From positions 62,001 to 126,000 of IMG/VR virus record IMGVR_UViG_3300029319_000003: a DNA stretch of 64,000 nt. One strand, 5' to 3'. This DNA comes from a virus. A model generated the notes under the pieces. That model saw only the letters and a program-made list of their open reading frames with translations. It was not told where the DNA came from and ran no database searches. Made by a program: the position numbers and the translations under genes. This document shows positions 30,901 through 38,786 of the stretch, piece after piece; position 1 is the stretch's first letter, and each line of letters begins with the position of its first letter.

Positions 30901-31121
30901 GGAGCGATTGCCGCCAAGCCTCTAAAGAAGTTCGAACACATTTCCACAAACTCAGGAGAGATTTGTGTTTTCGTGTGAGCAATGTCGCCACAGTGAATAA
31001 TGTAATCGACATTTTCTTCTTTTAGAATATCATACAGCCTGTCAAACACCTCTCGGTATTCATAATGATATTTTAAATTTTTAATATGCGTATCCGCAAT
31101 GTGTGCAAACTTAGTACTCAT
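27972..31121 (-). CDS. SbcD-SbcC fusion: nuclease-ATPase (T4 gp47-gp46 in one chain)
   Basis: This 1049-residue protein joins two subunits that are separate in T4 and E. coli. Residues 1-340 are a metallophosphoesterase nuclease: D10-x-H12, GD46 with H49, GNHD (80-83), H150 and GDIH186. From about 366 it is an SMC-type ATPase: Walker A GKNFSGKS (399-406), long coiled coils, signature SGAEK, Walker B ILDEPGTALD and a switch His in SHLDS. The hook apex has C721 and C728, spaced by six residues instead of the usual CxxC. The complex cuts DNA ends and hairpins and feeds recombination-dependent replication. AAGGAG precedes the ATG. Confidence 0.9.
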   Translation of the reverse strand: MSTKFAHIADTHIKNLKYHYEYREVFDRLYDILKEENVDYIIHCGDIAHTKTQISPEFVEMCSNFFRGLAAIAPTYIILGNHDGNLKNSSRQDALTPIVDALGLNNLHLLKSSGETQLNDDFTLNVLSVFDEEGWVEPSDHSRVNIALYHGSVAGVTTDTGFIMQHGDHDISIFEGHDYVMLGDIHKTNQILDEEGRVRYCGSTVQQNHGESNDKGFLIWDIEDKDNFTCEHHILKNPRPFVTIELTAKGRIPKKTHVEPGARIRLVANHSTPLNAVRKAVDVAQKRFKPEAITFLNRTAGDRGSIDVSGDFANKNLRDPVVQEELIREYLSDYQVEPDLLDQVVELNRAYNKIAEEDEEVQRNINWRLRSLEFDNLFNYGENNTINFEETSGIVGIFGKNFSGKSSIIDSLLWTIYNSTSKRDRKNVNIINQNEQSGRGKVEIDIGENTYTIERSAEKYIKKLKGVESEEAKTTVNFSVSDQTTEEPLNGMSRNDTDKAIRKIFGTLDDFLLTSMASQLDSLAFIAEGSTKRKEILAKFLDLEIFDKKFKLAKDLNAETKTHLKKLEDIDFDGQLQETQTLLTKNEVETEDFRDKCDSQRVQILALKKKIAGLTEKIESVPVDIINYDQEVENLQAAKSQHTRLEEKVRTTIQEIVEHREKQKKIDRFLETFDLEALEERREIIKSKKDELNKILADIALEERNQEVYTRKVRLLNEVPCGEEFSHCKFIRDAYSAKKKLTAVEGLLAEYSQQQGDTSTEIEKLDPQQVDWQFEKYAQVVDRLSTLTSEIAKKQLVVEKSKTAIVRTESEIAFHQSRIKKYEENRESIENLGRLMSQRSDVEDDLVELECDLDTCEEKVMELYKLHGGYEQQIKSLEAKRQEMEELRNQYAAQDLFMKCMHSNGISLDIIKKRLPLVNEEIAKVLANIVDFSVIMENDDKRLNILIKHPHFAPRPLEMGSGAEKTIAAMAIRLALLNVSSMPKGDIFILDEPGTALDEENMEGFVRLLDIVKTYFKTVLLISHLDSLKDCVDHQISIEKKDRHAHVNH

Positions 31122-31130
31122 TATTTCTCC

Positions 31131-32075
31131 TTAAATCGAAGCAATTGCTTGCGTGAGCATGTTCTCAAACGTCATCGGCACTGCTCTCGTCATTCTTTCT
31201 TTATACTGTTGCCGGGTCATTTCACCAACATCTGAATATGGTGAGATATTGACTTTGTACAACTCCACATCGTACTGAGCCAAAGATTTTATTAAACTCA
31301 TCGCTCTCTTTTCCGCATCCGCATCAAGTGCAATATAAACCGGCGTATCATATTCCACAATCTTGCGAATAAGTTTGGAATCCTCACGCAAAGAAGATCC
31401 CAACAGTGGCACTGCGTTTCCTGCTGTGATTGCATCAAACACACCTTCCACAATAGACAAGTCGCTCTCCCAGTCTACATATAATTCATTAAAAACCACG
31501 TCACGCCCCGCTGGGGGGTTAAGATATTTTCTCCAGTTACCATTATAACTCCTTGCTGTGAAATAGTTAACCTTTCCTTCCATGTTAAAAGAAGGCACAA
31601 TTATTCGATCCTCATACTGACCTGTAGGACAATATCCAATCTTCCATCTAAGAATGTCGTCCGTGCCGACGCCGCGATCAAACAAATATTTCTTTGCAGG
31701 TAGTGCTCCAAGTGAGGACTTGCGAGATGTTAGAGATACAAACTCGTCTGGCAACGACATAAACTCTTCAGGCTCTTCACGGGTCAAGCCCAGCAGCCCT
31801 TCAGCCATCCTCGATTCGAATGAGGATATATCAACGCGCCCAACCAACTTGTTCCATTCTTGCTGCTGCGAAAAGGTACCGTGTCTTCGCACCAAGCGAC
31901 GAACAGACGTACCTCGGTAATCACAAACCCAGCACTTGAACTTGTCTTTGGATATATTGACTGATAACTTCTTTTTGTGGTGCTTACACTCTGGGCAGTA
32001 GAATAGCCACTCTGTGCCGGAGTTGTATGTGTCACCAAGAAACTCTTTTAGGATGTTGAGTTTCTTTCCTTCCAT
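31131..32075 (-). CDS. DNA primase (zinc-finger and Toprim)
   Basis: This 314-residue protein has an N-terminal zinc-binding site C27-x-x-C30 and C48-x-x-C51, as in DnaG-type primases. A linker follows, then a Toprim core with the invariant Glu210 (LSIVEGVFDAI) and Asp251-x-Asp253 (YIALDADAEK). It should make RNA primers for lagging-strand synthesis. The helicase-binding C-terminal domain of DnaG is missing, so it is a short phage-type form. Its beginning overlaps the resolvase gene by 28 bases and the fusion nuclease gene follows directly, giving a compact DNA metabolism group inside late genes. The ATG at 32075 has only a weak ribosome binding site, consistent with coupled translation. Confidence 0.85.
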   Translation of the reverse strand: MEGKKLNILKEFLGDTYNSGTEWLFYCPECKHHKKKLSVNISKDKFKCWVCDYRGTSVRRLVRRHGTFSQQQEWNKLVGRVDISSFESRMAEGLLGLTREEPEEFMSLPDEFVSLTSRKSSLGALPAKKYLFDRGVGTDDILRWKIGYCPTGQYEDRIIVPSFNMEGKVNYFTARSYNGNWRKYLNPPAGRDVVFNELYVDWESDLSIVEGVFDAITAGNAVPLLGSSLREDSKLIRKIVEYDTPVYIALDADAEKRAMSLIKSLAQYDVELYKVNISPYSDVGEMTRQQYKERMTRAVPMTFENMLTQAIASI

Positions 32076-32578
32076 AAACTATAACCCGCTCTTGCAATTA
32101 CGATGCTGTCTGCCCGGTCATATGCGCCGGGTTTTGGATTTCCATATTTTGTATATTGTATCTCAAAACAACTCTCGTTGTCAAGTAAAAAATTCAAAAC
32201 TATTTCTTTTGCCTTCTGCCCGCGTGGTACTGTGATGCCACACATCTTTCTTGCAGCGGTCGCAGAAACGTGTTCTGGTTTTATACTCCATATACTATAA
32301 CACATCCACGAAACAATGCCATTCATTTTTGATAAAGTTGACAAAGTTTTTGCAGATGAGAATCCGCTTCGAAATGACTGGAGCGATTGCTCAACAAAAA
32401 TCTGTTCGATGGTAAACTTGTTTGCTACAGCCTTGAGGTTGTTTTCAACCACTTCGGCTTTTAAATAAATATCTTTATACTTCCGAGTGTCCCACGCTTC
32501 GCAAAGCAGTACGTTGCCTTGATCGTCTAATACGGTTGCGCCGGTAATGGAAGTCGATACATCCAATCCAAGTATCAT
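32048..32578 (-). CDS. RuvC-like Holliday junction resolvase
   Basis: This 176-residue protein has the RNase H-like fold of RuvC. It starts MILGLDVSTSITGATVL with Asp6, has a central acidic residue Glu63 in IFVEQSL, and C-terminal Asp154 and Asp157 in GAYDRADSIVIA. All the acidic residues needed for two-metal cleavage are present. Such enzymes resolve recombination junctions and branched DNA before packaging, a job done in T4 by the unrelated gp49. AGGAAGG lies six bases before the ATG. It is the first of three DNA metabolism genes. The active-site layout is convincing, but whether it cuts Holliday junctions or other branches is not visible. Confidence 0.82.
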   Translation of the reverse strand: MILGLDVSTSITGATVLDDQGNVLLCEAWDTRKYKDIYLKAEVVENNLKAVANKFTIEQIFVEQSLQSFRSGFSSAKTLSTLSKMNGIVSWMCYSIWSIKPEHVSATAARKMCGITVPRGQKAKEIVLNFLLDNESCFEIQYTKYGNPKPGAYDRADSIVIARAGYSLWKERNSTS

Positions 32579-32587
32579 TTAACCTTC

Positions 32588-33928
32588 CTAAAAGTCTAAC
32601 TTCAGTTTAAAAGTATACTCTCTTTCTTCGGTTTTTTTAAGGGGAGTTGCCAACTTTGCGATCCCAATCAGATTTCGATCCTTATCGTAAATACCGACTT
32701 TCGAAATCCAAGTCTGCTTTCTGAAACTACCGGACGTATCGGTGTATCGAGTTTTGACCGTGTTGGTGATCTCCAGATTATCTCTTTCGTAATAGTGGTT
32801 GGCACCAGACGATGCAGCCTCACTTTTGTCCTGACCATACTTCATGAACGTCGGGTTGTTAGAATGGTTCAATTCATTTTTTGGGGCGTGGGCAAGCATA
32901 GTAACAACTGGTACATAATTTGTACCGCTGAAATCTAATGTAAAACTCGATGATGGCACCATCGTGTCCACGTCGTGCGACGAACCGGTGGTTCCCCAGT
33001 AGACCCATGCCGGCTTGACTTCCGCTTTTGGATCTGGCCAAGCAGCACAGGAACTATAATAATCTACATGACTGGCATGTAAATCCCAACTGCCGGTCAA
33101 GCAAATAACACCCTCGTTGTACAGCACCACGCCGGCAACCTTACCATTGTTAGCCTCGACACTTCCAAACACCTGAACCAACTCGCCGTTCTGCTTGGTG
33201 TCTTGTAGTTGTCCAATCAGAGTGCCGCTGACATAAAATTTTAAATCAACCGTGCCCTTCTTAATAGAAGACCCGTAGAAAATAGATGGAACATTCACCA
33301 AAGCCATTTGCTGTTCTTCTTTGTTCCAACTCATGCCTATGCCGGAACTGTCCATTGTGTAGCCAAAGTGTGGGCTAAGTTTCTTGTAATAATTAAAAAC
33401 ATTCTTGAGCGCTCGCACTCGACGCCGAGGGAATGCTGAAGCCGTCCCACCGCATTCGGGCGTATCAGTGCCACCAAGAGAAGAAACCGCAGCGATCTGA
33501 TCAATGCCCACGCTAGCCGACAAAGGATAACTGCTCGTCATTGTTGAGCCGTATGCAAAACTTTGGAATGTCGAAGTCGAGACAGTGCTGAAAGACATGA
33601 GTGTTCCTTCCTTTGTGATGAAAGGAAAGATCATACTTTTGACGCCGCCGCCTTCTTCGATGCCGTCACCGTCTGCGTCTACTTTTGAATTCCAAGTGTG
33701 CGACGACTCGTCACGATCCACGTTGAGTTCATATAGGTTCACATGACCAGTTGGCACATGCGTGACGTTGGAGCCCGTTGTTGAGCCGTCCTTCCACACT
33801 AAGGCACCGGCTTGGGCTCTCTTGTTGTTATGATAAATGCTGCCACTATAAATGACAAACCGCTGCTGCGGATATGTCTTTATCTGATTTTGAAATAAAT
33901 CGTTATTGGTGAACTTATACAAGGGCAT
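32588..33928 (-). CDS. virion structural protein, baseplate or tail-fibre region
   Basis: This 446-residue protein begins MPLYKFTNNDLFQNQIKTYP and contains HVPTGHVNLYELNVDRD, a hydrophobic SMIFPFITKEGTLMSF block and VPSIFYGSSIKKGTVDLKFY. Its C-terminal 90 residues (from NPTFMKYGQD to YTFKLKLDF) are alignable with those of the next gene upstream (33949). The N-terminal parts also share the IKKGT and GVVLYNEGVICLTGSW-type modules, so the two are old paralogues. The family is familiar from large marine phages as a virion protein; its exact position is unknown. GGGAGG precedes the ATG. Confidence 0.65.
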   Translation of the reverse strand: MPLYKFTNNDLFQNQIKTYPQQRFVIYSGSIYHNNKRAQAGALVWKDGSTTGSNVTHVPTGHVNLYELNVDRDESSHTWNSKVDADGDGIEEGGGVKSMIFPFITKEGTLMSFSTVSTSTFQSFAYGSTMTSSYPLSASVGIDQIAAVSSLGGTDTPECGGTASAFPRRRVRALKNVFNYYKKLSPHFGYTMDSSGIGMSWNKEEQQMALVNVPSIFYGSSIKKGTVDLKFYVSGTLIGQLQDTKQNGELVQVFGSVEANNGKVAGVVLYNEGVICLTGSWDLHASHVDYYSSCAAWPDPKAEVKPAWVYWGTTGSSHDVDTMVPSSSFTLDFSGTNYVPVVTMLAHAPKNELNHSNNPTFMKYGQDKSEAASSGANHYYERDNLEITNTVKTRYTDTSGSFRKQTWISKVGIYDKDRNLIGIAKLATPLKKTEEREYTFKLKLDF

Positions 33929-33948
33929 GACACATCGCCTCCCCTCTT

Positions 33949-35112
33949 TTAATAGTCCAACCTGACGCGCAAAATCATTTCATTTGTGGGGTCTTTACGA
34001 AGCGGCTCACTTACCTTAGCGACTGCAAGCAACTCATTGTCAGAAGAGTAAAGACCGACTGTTGTAATGTATGACACCGGTGCGTCCACTGTACTTCGCT
34101 TCACGCGGATCTTGCTACCAGATAGGTATGTTGGGTTTGCACTATAGTTGAAGTCGTTATGGTTCACTCGACAGAAATACACTGTGGAGTTTAGTTCCGT
34201 TGTGTTGTTAAATGAAACCTCTTGGATTCTGGCGCGGAATTCGTTGCATGCCCCGCTAATGGACACATTACCAAACAACTCATGAATGTCTCCACAGGAC
34301 GCGCCACTGTCAAAATCACCGTCGCCCATCGTAGGAGCCGTCGCGGTCAATTTTCCATATCTGTTCGAATTATCAGCAGTGCTGGCAGGGTCATGCTTTA
34401 CAAACGCAGAGCCGGAAATAACAACAATACCAGCCTGATAATAAATCAAGCCGACTGAAGATGTGACAGTTCCGGCAGACGAAAATGCCCCGCCGGAAGC
34501 GCACTTGAGAATTCCATATTCTCCAGCGGGCGAGTTGACACGATAATCGTTTTCTGCACCATCATCGTTAATGGTAAGAATGCTGTTCATGCGCCCACTG
34601 CCGTCGTTATGATTCGCAGTACCAAGTTTGATTGAGAATGTGCCTTTCTTAATTTCGTCCTTGCCGAGTAGGCGAGCAAAACTAATAAAGAAGCACTGAT
34701 TTAATTTTGTGCCGCCGGCAATAAGGTCGCCATCTTCATCGAATGGCATGATTGACCCAGTAGAATCGTGCCCCATAAGCACTTGCGCCATTTGATTATA
34801 AATATTCTTTTTCTTGTTCTTAAATGTTGTATCTGTACCAGTTGTCCAAACGTCTGAAGAGGTGGATGAAGATGGAAAGCCAACGGTAAGATCAAAAATG
34901 TGGTTAGCAGATGAACTCAAATAAGGATAGTCATAAACTGACTGAAACATTCCATGAGGATAGTCCTTGATGTTTGTTTCGTTACCGGGGTGTGTCGCAC
35001 CAGAAATATACGTTCCTGAAATAATTGTGCCCGTAATCGGAATTGCTTCGTGGAGAAGCGAACGTGTTGAAACAACATCGTCATTCAAAAATGTTTTAAA
35101 TGTAGTAGCCAT
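33949..35112 (-). CDS. virion structural protein, paralogue of the 446-aa neighbour
   Basis: This 387-residue protein begins MATTFKTFLNDDVVSTRSLL, then HEAIPITGTIISGTYISGA. Later parts (QMAQVLMGHDSTGSIMPFDE, EIKKGTFSIKLGT, GLIYYQAGIVVISGSAF and a C-terminal TTVGLYSSDNELLAVAKVSE) mirror segments of the downstream gene at 32588. No enzyme motif is seen. It is probably a beta-rich baseplate or fibre-attachment protein. GAAGGT precedes the ATG. The stop lies 20 bases before the next gene. Confidence 0.65.
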   Translation of the reverse strand: MATTFKTFLNDDVVSTRSLLHEAIPITGTIISGTYISGATHPGNETNIKDYPHGMFQSVYDYPYLSSSANHIFDLTVGFPSSSTSSDVWTTGTDTTFKNKKKNIYNQMAQVLMGHDSTGSIMPFDEDGDLIAGGTKLNQCFFISFARLLGKDEIKKGTFSIKLGTANHNDGSGRMNSILTINDDGAENDYRVNSPAGEYGILKCASGGAFSSAGTVTSSVGLIYYQAGIVVISGSAFVKHDPASTADNSNRYGKLTATAPTMGDGDFDSGASCGDIHELFGNVSISGACNEFRARIQEVSFNNTTELNSTVYFCRVNHNDFNYSANPTYLSGSKIRVKRSTVDAPVSYITTVGLYSSDNELLAVAKVSEPLRKDPTNEMILRVRLDY

Positions 35113-35128
35113 GCTTTAAATACCTTCT

Positions 35129-36058
35129 TTATGTAATCTTCTTAATAAATCTGACCGGTACGTCGATGGTATAGCCAGTTGTTGCGCCCATGATCCGAAT
35201 GTTTGTGTCGATGTGTCTTTCTGTGTTTCCACCGCTCCCCCAAGCAACAGCAGAACTTCCAAGTTGTTCAAACAAGTAAGTGCTGGTGTTTAACTCTAAA
35301 GAGGCGCGAATCTTGAACTGCAAAAATGTACCGCGTGGTCCAGAAATGACCTGTGTCGATACATCTTGAGTTTCTGTATTCTCCATGACGTATTCCGTGT
35401 CGGTTCCCAAGGAGAAATAATAACTTGCCACATTATCATCATCAATATATGATACATTTGCGGGAGAGTTGCTGGATACGCTTACAAGGTTGCCAAATCG
35501 GTTGTCGATCTCGACAATGTACTGTGTCTCAACCAAATCAGGATCAATGGTAAATGTGGCGGGAATCTCTGTTGTATCCAGACCCTGATCAACTCGGATG
35601 TATCCACCACCGCCGGTGTTCTCACCGTTTAAGAGTCCAAGATTGTTAGTGCCCGCACCCGCGTAAATCTGTGCAGCAAGGTCTTCTGTTTCCTTGTCCA
35701 CTGAGATAAGATGCACGCCAAAAGTGGGGTGTGGTTGCACTGCGGTGCTGAATACTTTGTTCATTTCAATAACGGGTAGATAAAGAAGATTCGTGCGAGC
35801 AATTGATACCAACTTGTGCTTCATCGTTGAAGTGTTATTAGTAAATGCTTCCAATACAGGAGTCTGCATAATCTCCAAATCGTAATAGGCGCTACCGCTG
35901 GGGTGCTCCTTGTTGTAGAGGCTGTAATCGACCTCATCGTCACTCAGGGCAAACTTGGCAATTTTGAATGAGCCATCGCCCTTCGCCAGTCGCATACGCC
36001 CCGTGTCAGTTAATACAGCGTCAAGAATAATGTCGCCAGAGTTGTCTAAGAATCCCAT
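35129..36058 (-). CDS. conserved virion protein, baseplate region
   Basis: This 309-residue protein begins MGFLDNSGDIILDAVLTDTG and has LAKGDGSFKIAKFALSDDEV, a start pattern that recurs in large marine phages. The same type of N terminus (a short leader, then DVQLTQYGKLLLSQGEFEP) appears in the 367-aa protein at 42428, so both probably carry one adaptor module for the baseplate. The remainder is beta-rich without known domains. A candidate late promoter lies 38 bases ahead, and GAGAGAGGG precedes the ATG. Function beyond virion assembly is unknown. Confidence 0.65.
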   Translation of the reverse strand: MGFLDNSGDIILDAVLTDTGRMRLAKGDGSFKIAKFALSDDEVDYSLYNKEHPSGSAYYDLEIMQTPVLEAFTNNTSTMKHKLVSIARTNLLYLPVIEMNKVFSTAVQPHPTFGVHLISVDKETEDLAAQIYAGAGTNNLGLLNGENTGGGGYIRVDQGLDTTEIPATFTIDPDLVETQYIVEIDNRFGNLVSVSSNSPANVSYIDDDNVASYYFSLGTDTEYVMENTETQDVSTQVISGPRGTFLQFKIRASLELNTSTYLFEQLGSSAVAWGSGGNTERHIDTNIRIMGATTGYTIDVPVRFIKKIT

Positions 36059-36095
36059 TTAGTTGCCCTCTCTCCCAATAATTAGTCGTTTAAGA

Positions 36096-36102
36096 TAAAT
36101 AG
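36096..36102 (-). promoter_or_regulatory. candidate late promoter before the 309-aa virion gene
   Basis: The coding strand reads ATGACTATTTATC, 38 bases before the ATG at 36058, in a 57-base gap after the 889-aa gene. Confidence 0.5.
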
Positions 36103-36115
36103 TCATATTTTTCTA

Positions 36116-38785
36116 CTATTGCTGATCAATGTCAGACTTAAGATGTTTGTGATCAAATTTCACGTCGAAATCGATTTTTTTGCCGGTTGATTTTGAGGTC
36201 AAACGAATCCTAAATTTCTTCCCCCAAATCGAGTCATCGGTATTCCCAAGTTTAACACTTGTCGTACCGAGCACGCTATCCGCTTCGGCAATTCCTGAGT
36301 CTTCCCTGTTTAACAACGACTGTTGCATTGTTGGTACCAGTTGCATAAATCTTTTCATGCCTTTAGAAACATCGCGTGGAACTCGATCTGCAAGAGGGAC
36401 GATTTCAACATCGAGAAAAATCGACCCTTTATCATCCATCATTTCTACTTGATAAATAGGTGTTGGATTTGAAATGTGCCCATGATTATCAACAACTCTA
36501 AAAGTATAATAGTATTTTCTATTCGGCTCGACTTTTTCTATCCACGATGCCGCTGTAGCATTCTGTGCTGTCTCGGCAGATACATCTGATGAAACCCGAG
36601 CAATCCGCTTTCCAGCAAAGTCTGTATATGCAGATGGGTGGAAGTCGCACCGATACATTTCAAAAAATGCTGGGTGATCATCGGCTCCAAAATGAATAGG
36701 CTCGTCCGGTAACAAATCCTGCACTTTTCGCGCCTTATCCCAGAGAGCCTGATCGGTTGGCTCAATAGTGATTGGTTGAAGGTGATAGTCACCGACGTTA
36801 CCGTTCCCTGTTACAAGAATTTTATCGTTGATGCCCTTATAAGGGACAAGTTGAATATCTGGCCAAAGTGGGGGCTTGTCCATGATGCGCCCCGTGTGTT
36901 CGTGAATCGGAACCTCTACCAACTGTAAGGATGGCTCATGATAAACCTCAACTGCTACGAACTTACCATTGGTGCCAGCCTCTCCAGTTTCTAATTTAAC
37001 GTATCGGTACTTTGTGCCGACCACAAACTGATAAGCGTAAATAACATATGTATATTCTTTGTTGTATTTAACCTGCGTATCAATAAACCGCAGCACATCA
37101 ATACTATTTGAGTTTGGGAGCCAGAAGTTTTGCAGCGGCTTGCCTGTCGCTTTTTTGCCAGCGAACTTAGCAATTCTATAACACGCTGTTTCAGAATAGG
37201 CTTCCTTGCCCTCCATGACTTCTTTTAAAGAACGCGAGTGTGACTCCAAGATCTTTTTAAGTTTGCCAGCAAAGATAATCAACATAAGACTCTTGAAAAA
37301 ACTATACTGTGGGCTGTTTTTCATTTTAGACTCATTGGCGTATGAGCCAAGAAACACCCGGTCGAAACCAGTGTAGCCATCAAAAAAGTCAATAGCGTCG
37401 TCTGTCAACTTCATAGATTCTAGGTCTGCAAACTTTTCATACCACTGGGTCAAGTCAAAGGTTCTAAACTTTGTTCGCTGGAACACTGTACGAGTCGTAA
37501 CTTTCGCTGCCCCTGTGCTATCAAAGTTGATTGGCATGATTGATGTTTGAGTTGCCTCCATCATGCTCTTACGAGGCATGGTATTCTTTGTAACAGCATC
37601 AATCATATCTGCCAACATTGCACTGCTCATGCTGGTGTCCTCTAAAACTTGCGCCAACTGTGTTGTCTTGTCTGTTGAGAACTCAATATCGGTATACATT
37701 GGAAACATTTCCCGACGCTCATTGTAGTCGTTAAAAATTTTCATGTCACTGATCGGCACAGCAATGTTACTCCACTGCTTAGAAATTCGATTAATCGAAC
37801 CAGCCTTAATTGCATTGTTGTACTGACGGGCGTACATGTCAAAATACTGACCAATAGCATTGGTCTGAACATCATACTTCATGTTTTTCTTTGCTGCCAC
37901 GCTCGTCGGTGCTTCCTTTGATTCCTTTTGCTGACGCTTCATTACCTCGGTGTGCTCAGACTTGAGACTGCCGCCGAGAGTAATCAAATCATCATAAACC
38001 GGGCTGGGATCTTCGTCGTGATCCATGTCCACCAAAAACGCATACATGTTTGGAAGCGTTGGCTCTTTCACTAAGCGATTAGAAATGGTAGGCTCGTACT
38101 TATCAATAAAAAAATTATATTCTGGTATCACGCTAGCATACTGTGTACCCATCGGAGAGTTTAGGCGCTCTAATTCTTTTTTGGGATACGGAAGAGGCAT
38201 CACAAAAGCATGATCTGAATATGCCTTGTCAATCTTTACGGTCGGCTCGTACTTGACCCCACCATAAGTGCCGCCCTCAAGATAAGCATTCCACCATGAA
38301 GGCGCGAACTCACCGTTTACTTTAAACAAGTCTGTGTTTGCCTCGATCAGAACCCACTCTCGGGTGGCTCCGAAAGACGAAGATGAAGTTTTGATTGGGG
38401 CAGATTGCATCTTATTAAAGTGTAATTTAAACGGTGCCGGTCCAGTATTCTTCTTGTCCATGCTGAAATACTGTAGATTCTTTGCTGCCGCCTTCTTATC
38501 CGGTCCTTCAAACGACCAGAAATTTCCGCTCTGCCCACGAACACAGTCTGCAATATTCGGCTTCCTCTTCAGATTTTTAATATTCTTTTTTGAGAAAACC
38601 AAGTCGATGTTTGTTGTGTCAATAATAAATTTCTTTTTGCCTGCTGCGGTAGAACCGTATACAACCGGCTGTGCATATTCATCCGAATAGACAGTGGTAT
38701 TGTCGAGATACTTTGTGGGGTCCGCTGTAATGGCGTCTACCAGCGCTGAAGCCGAAGCAGGAGTTAAAATGGTGTCATCTGCCAT
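36116..38785 (-). CDS. large virion structural protein, baseplate or fibre region
   Basis: This 889-residue protein begins MADDTILTPASASALVDAIT. It has a long N-terminal charged part, a central region (about 440-560, LTQWYEKFADLESMKLTDDA, FKSLMLIIFAGKLKKILESH) and a C-terminal beta domain (about 720-830, KYYYTFRVVDNHGHISNPTP) that looks like a fibronectin type III-like fold. This domain type is common in phage appendages that contact glycans. GGGAGG precedes the ATG, and the stop of the upstream gene lies one base ahead, so the two are coupled. I do not recognise the whole protein. Confidence 0.65.
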   Translation of the reverse strand: MADDTILTPASASALVDAITADPTKYLDNTTVYSDEYAQPVVYGSTAAGKKKFIIDTTNIDLVFSKKNIKNLKRKPNIADCVRGQSGNFWSFEGPDKKAAAKNLQYFSMDKKNTGPAPFKLHFNKMQSAPIKTSSSSFGATREWVLIEANTDLFKVNGEFAPSWWNAYLEGGTYGGVKYEPTVKIDKAYSDHAFVMPLPYPKKELERLNSPMGTQYASVIPEYNFFIDKYEPTISNRLVKEPTLPNMYAFLVDMDHDEDPSPVYDDLITLGGSLKSEHTEVMKRQQKESKEAPTSVAAKKNMKYDVQTNAIGQYFDMYARQYNNAIKAGSINRISKQWSNIAVPISDMKIFNDYNERREMFPMYTDIEFSTDKTTQLAQVLEDTSMSSAMLADMIDAVTKNTMPRKSMMEATQTSIMPINFDSTGAAKVTTRTVFQRTKFRTFDLTQWYEKFADLESMKLTDDAIDFFDGYTGFDRVFLGSYANESKMKNSPQYSFFKSLMLIIFAGKLKKILESHSRSLKEVMEGKEAYSETACYRIAKFAGKKATGKPLQNFWLPNSNSIDVLRFIDTQVKYNKEYTYVIYAYQFVVGTKYRYVKLETGEAGTNGKFVAVEVYHEPSLQLVEVPIHEHTGRIMDKPPLWPDIQLVPYKGINDKILVTGNGNVGDYHLQPITIEPTDQALWDKARKVQDLLPDEPIHFGADDHPAFFEMYRCDFHPSAYTDFAGKRIARVSSDVSAETAQNATAASWIEKVEPNRKYYYTFRVVDNHGHISNPTPIYQVEMMDDKGSIFLDVEIVPLADRVPRDVSKGMKRFMQLVPTMQQSLLNREDSGIAEADSVLGTTSVKLGNTDDSIWGKKFRIRLTSKSTGKKIDFDVKFDHKHLKSDIDQQ

Positions 38786-38786
38786 A

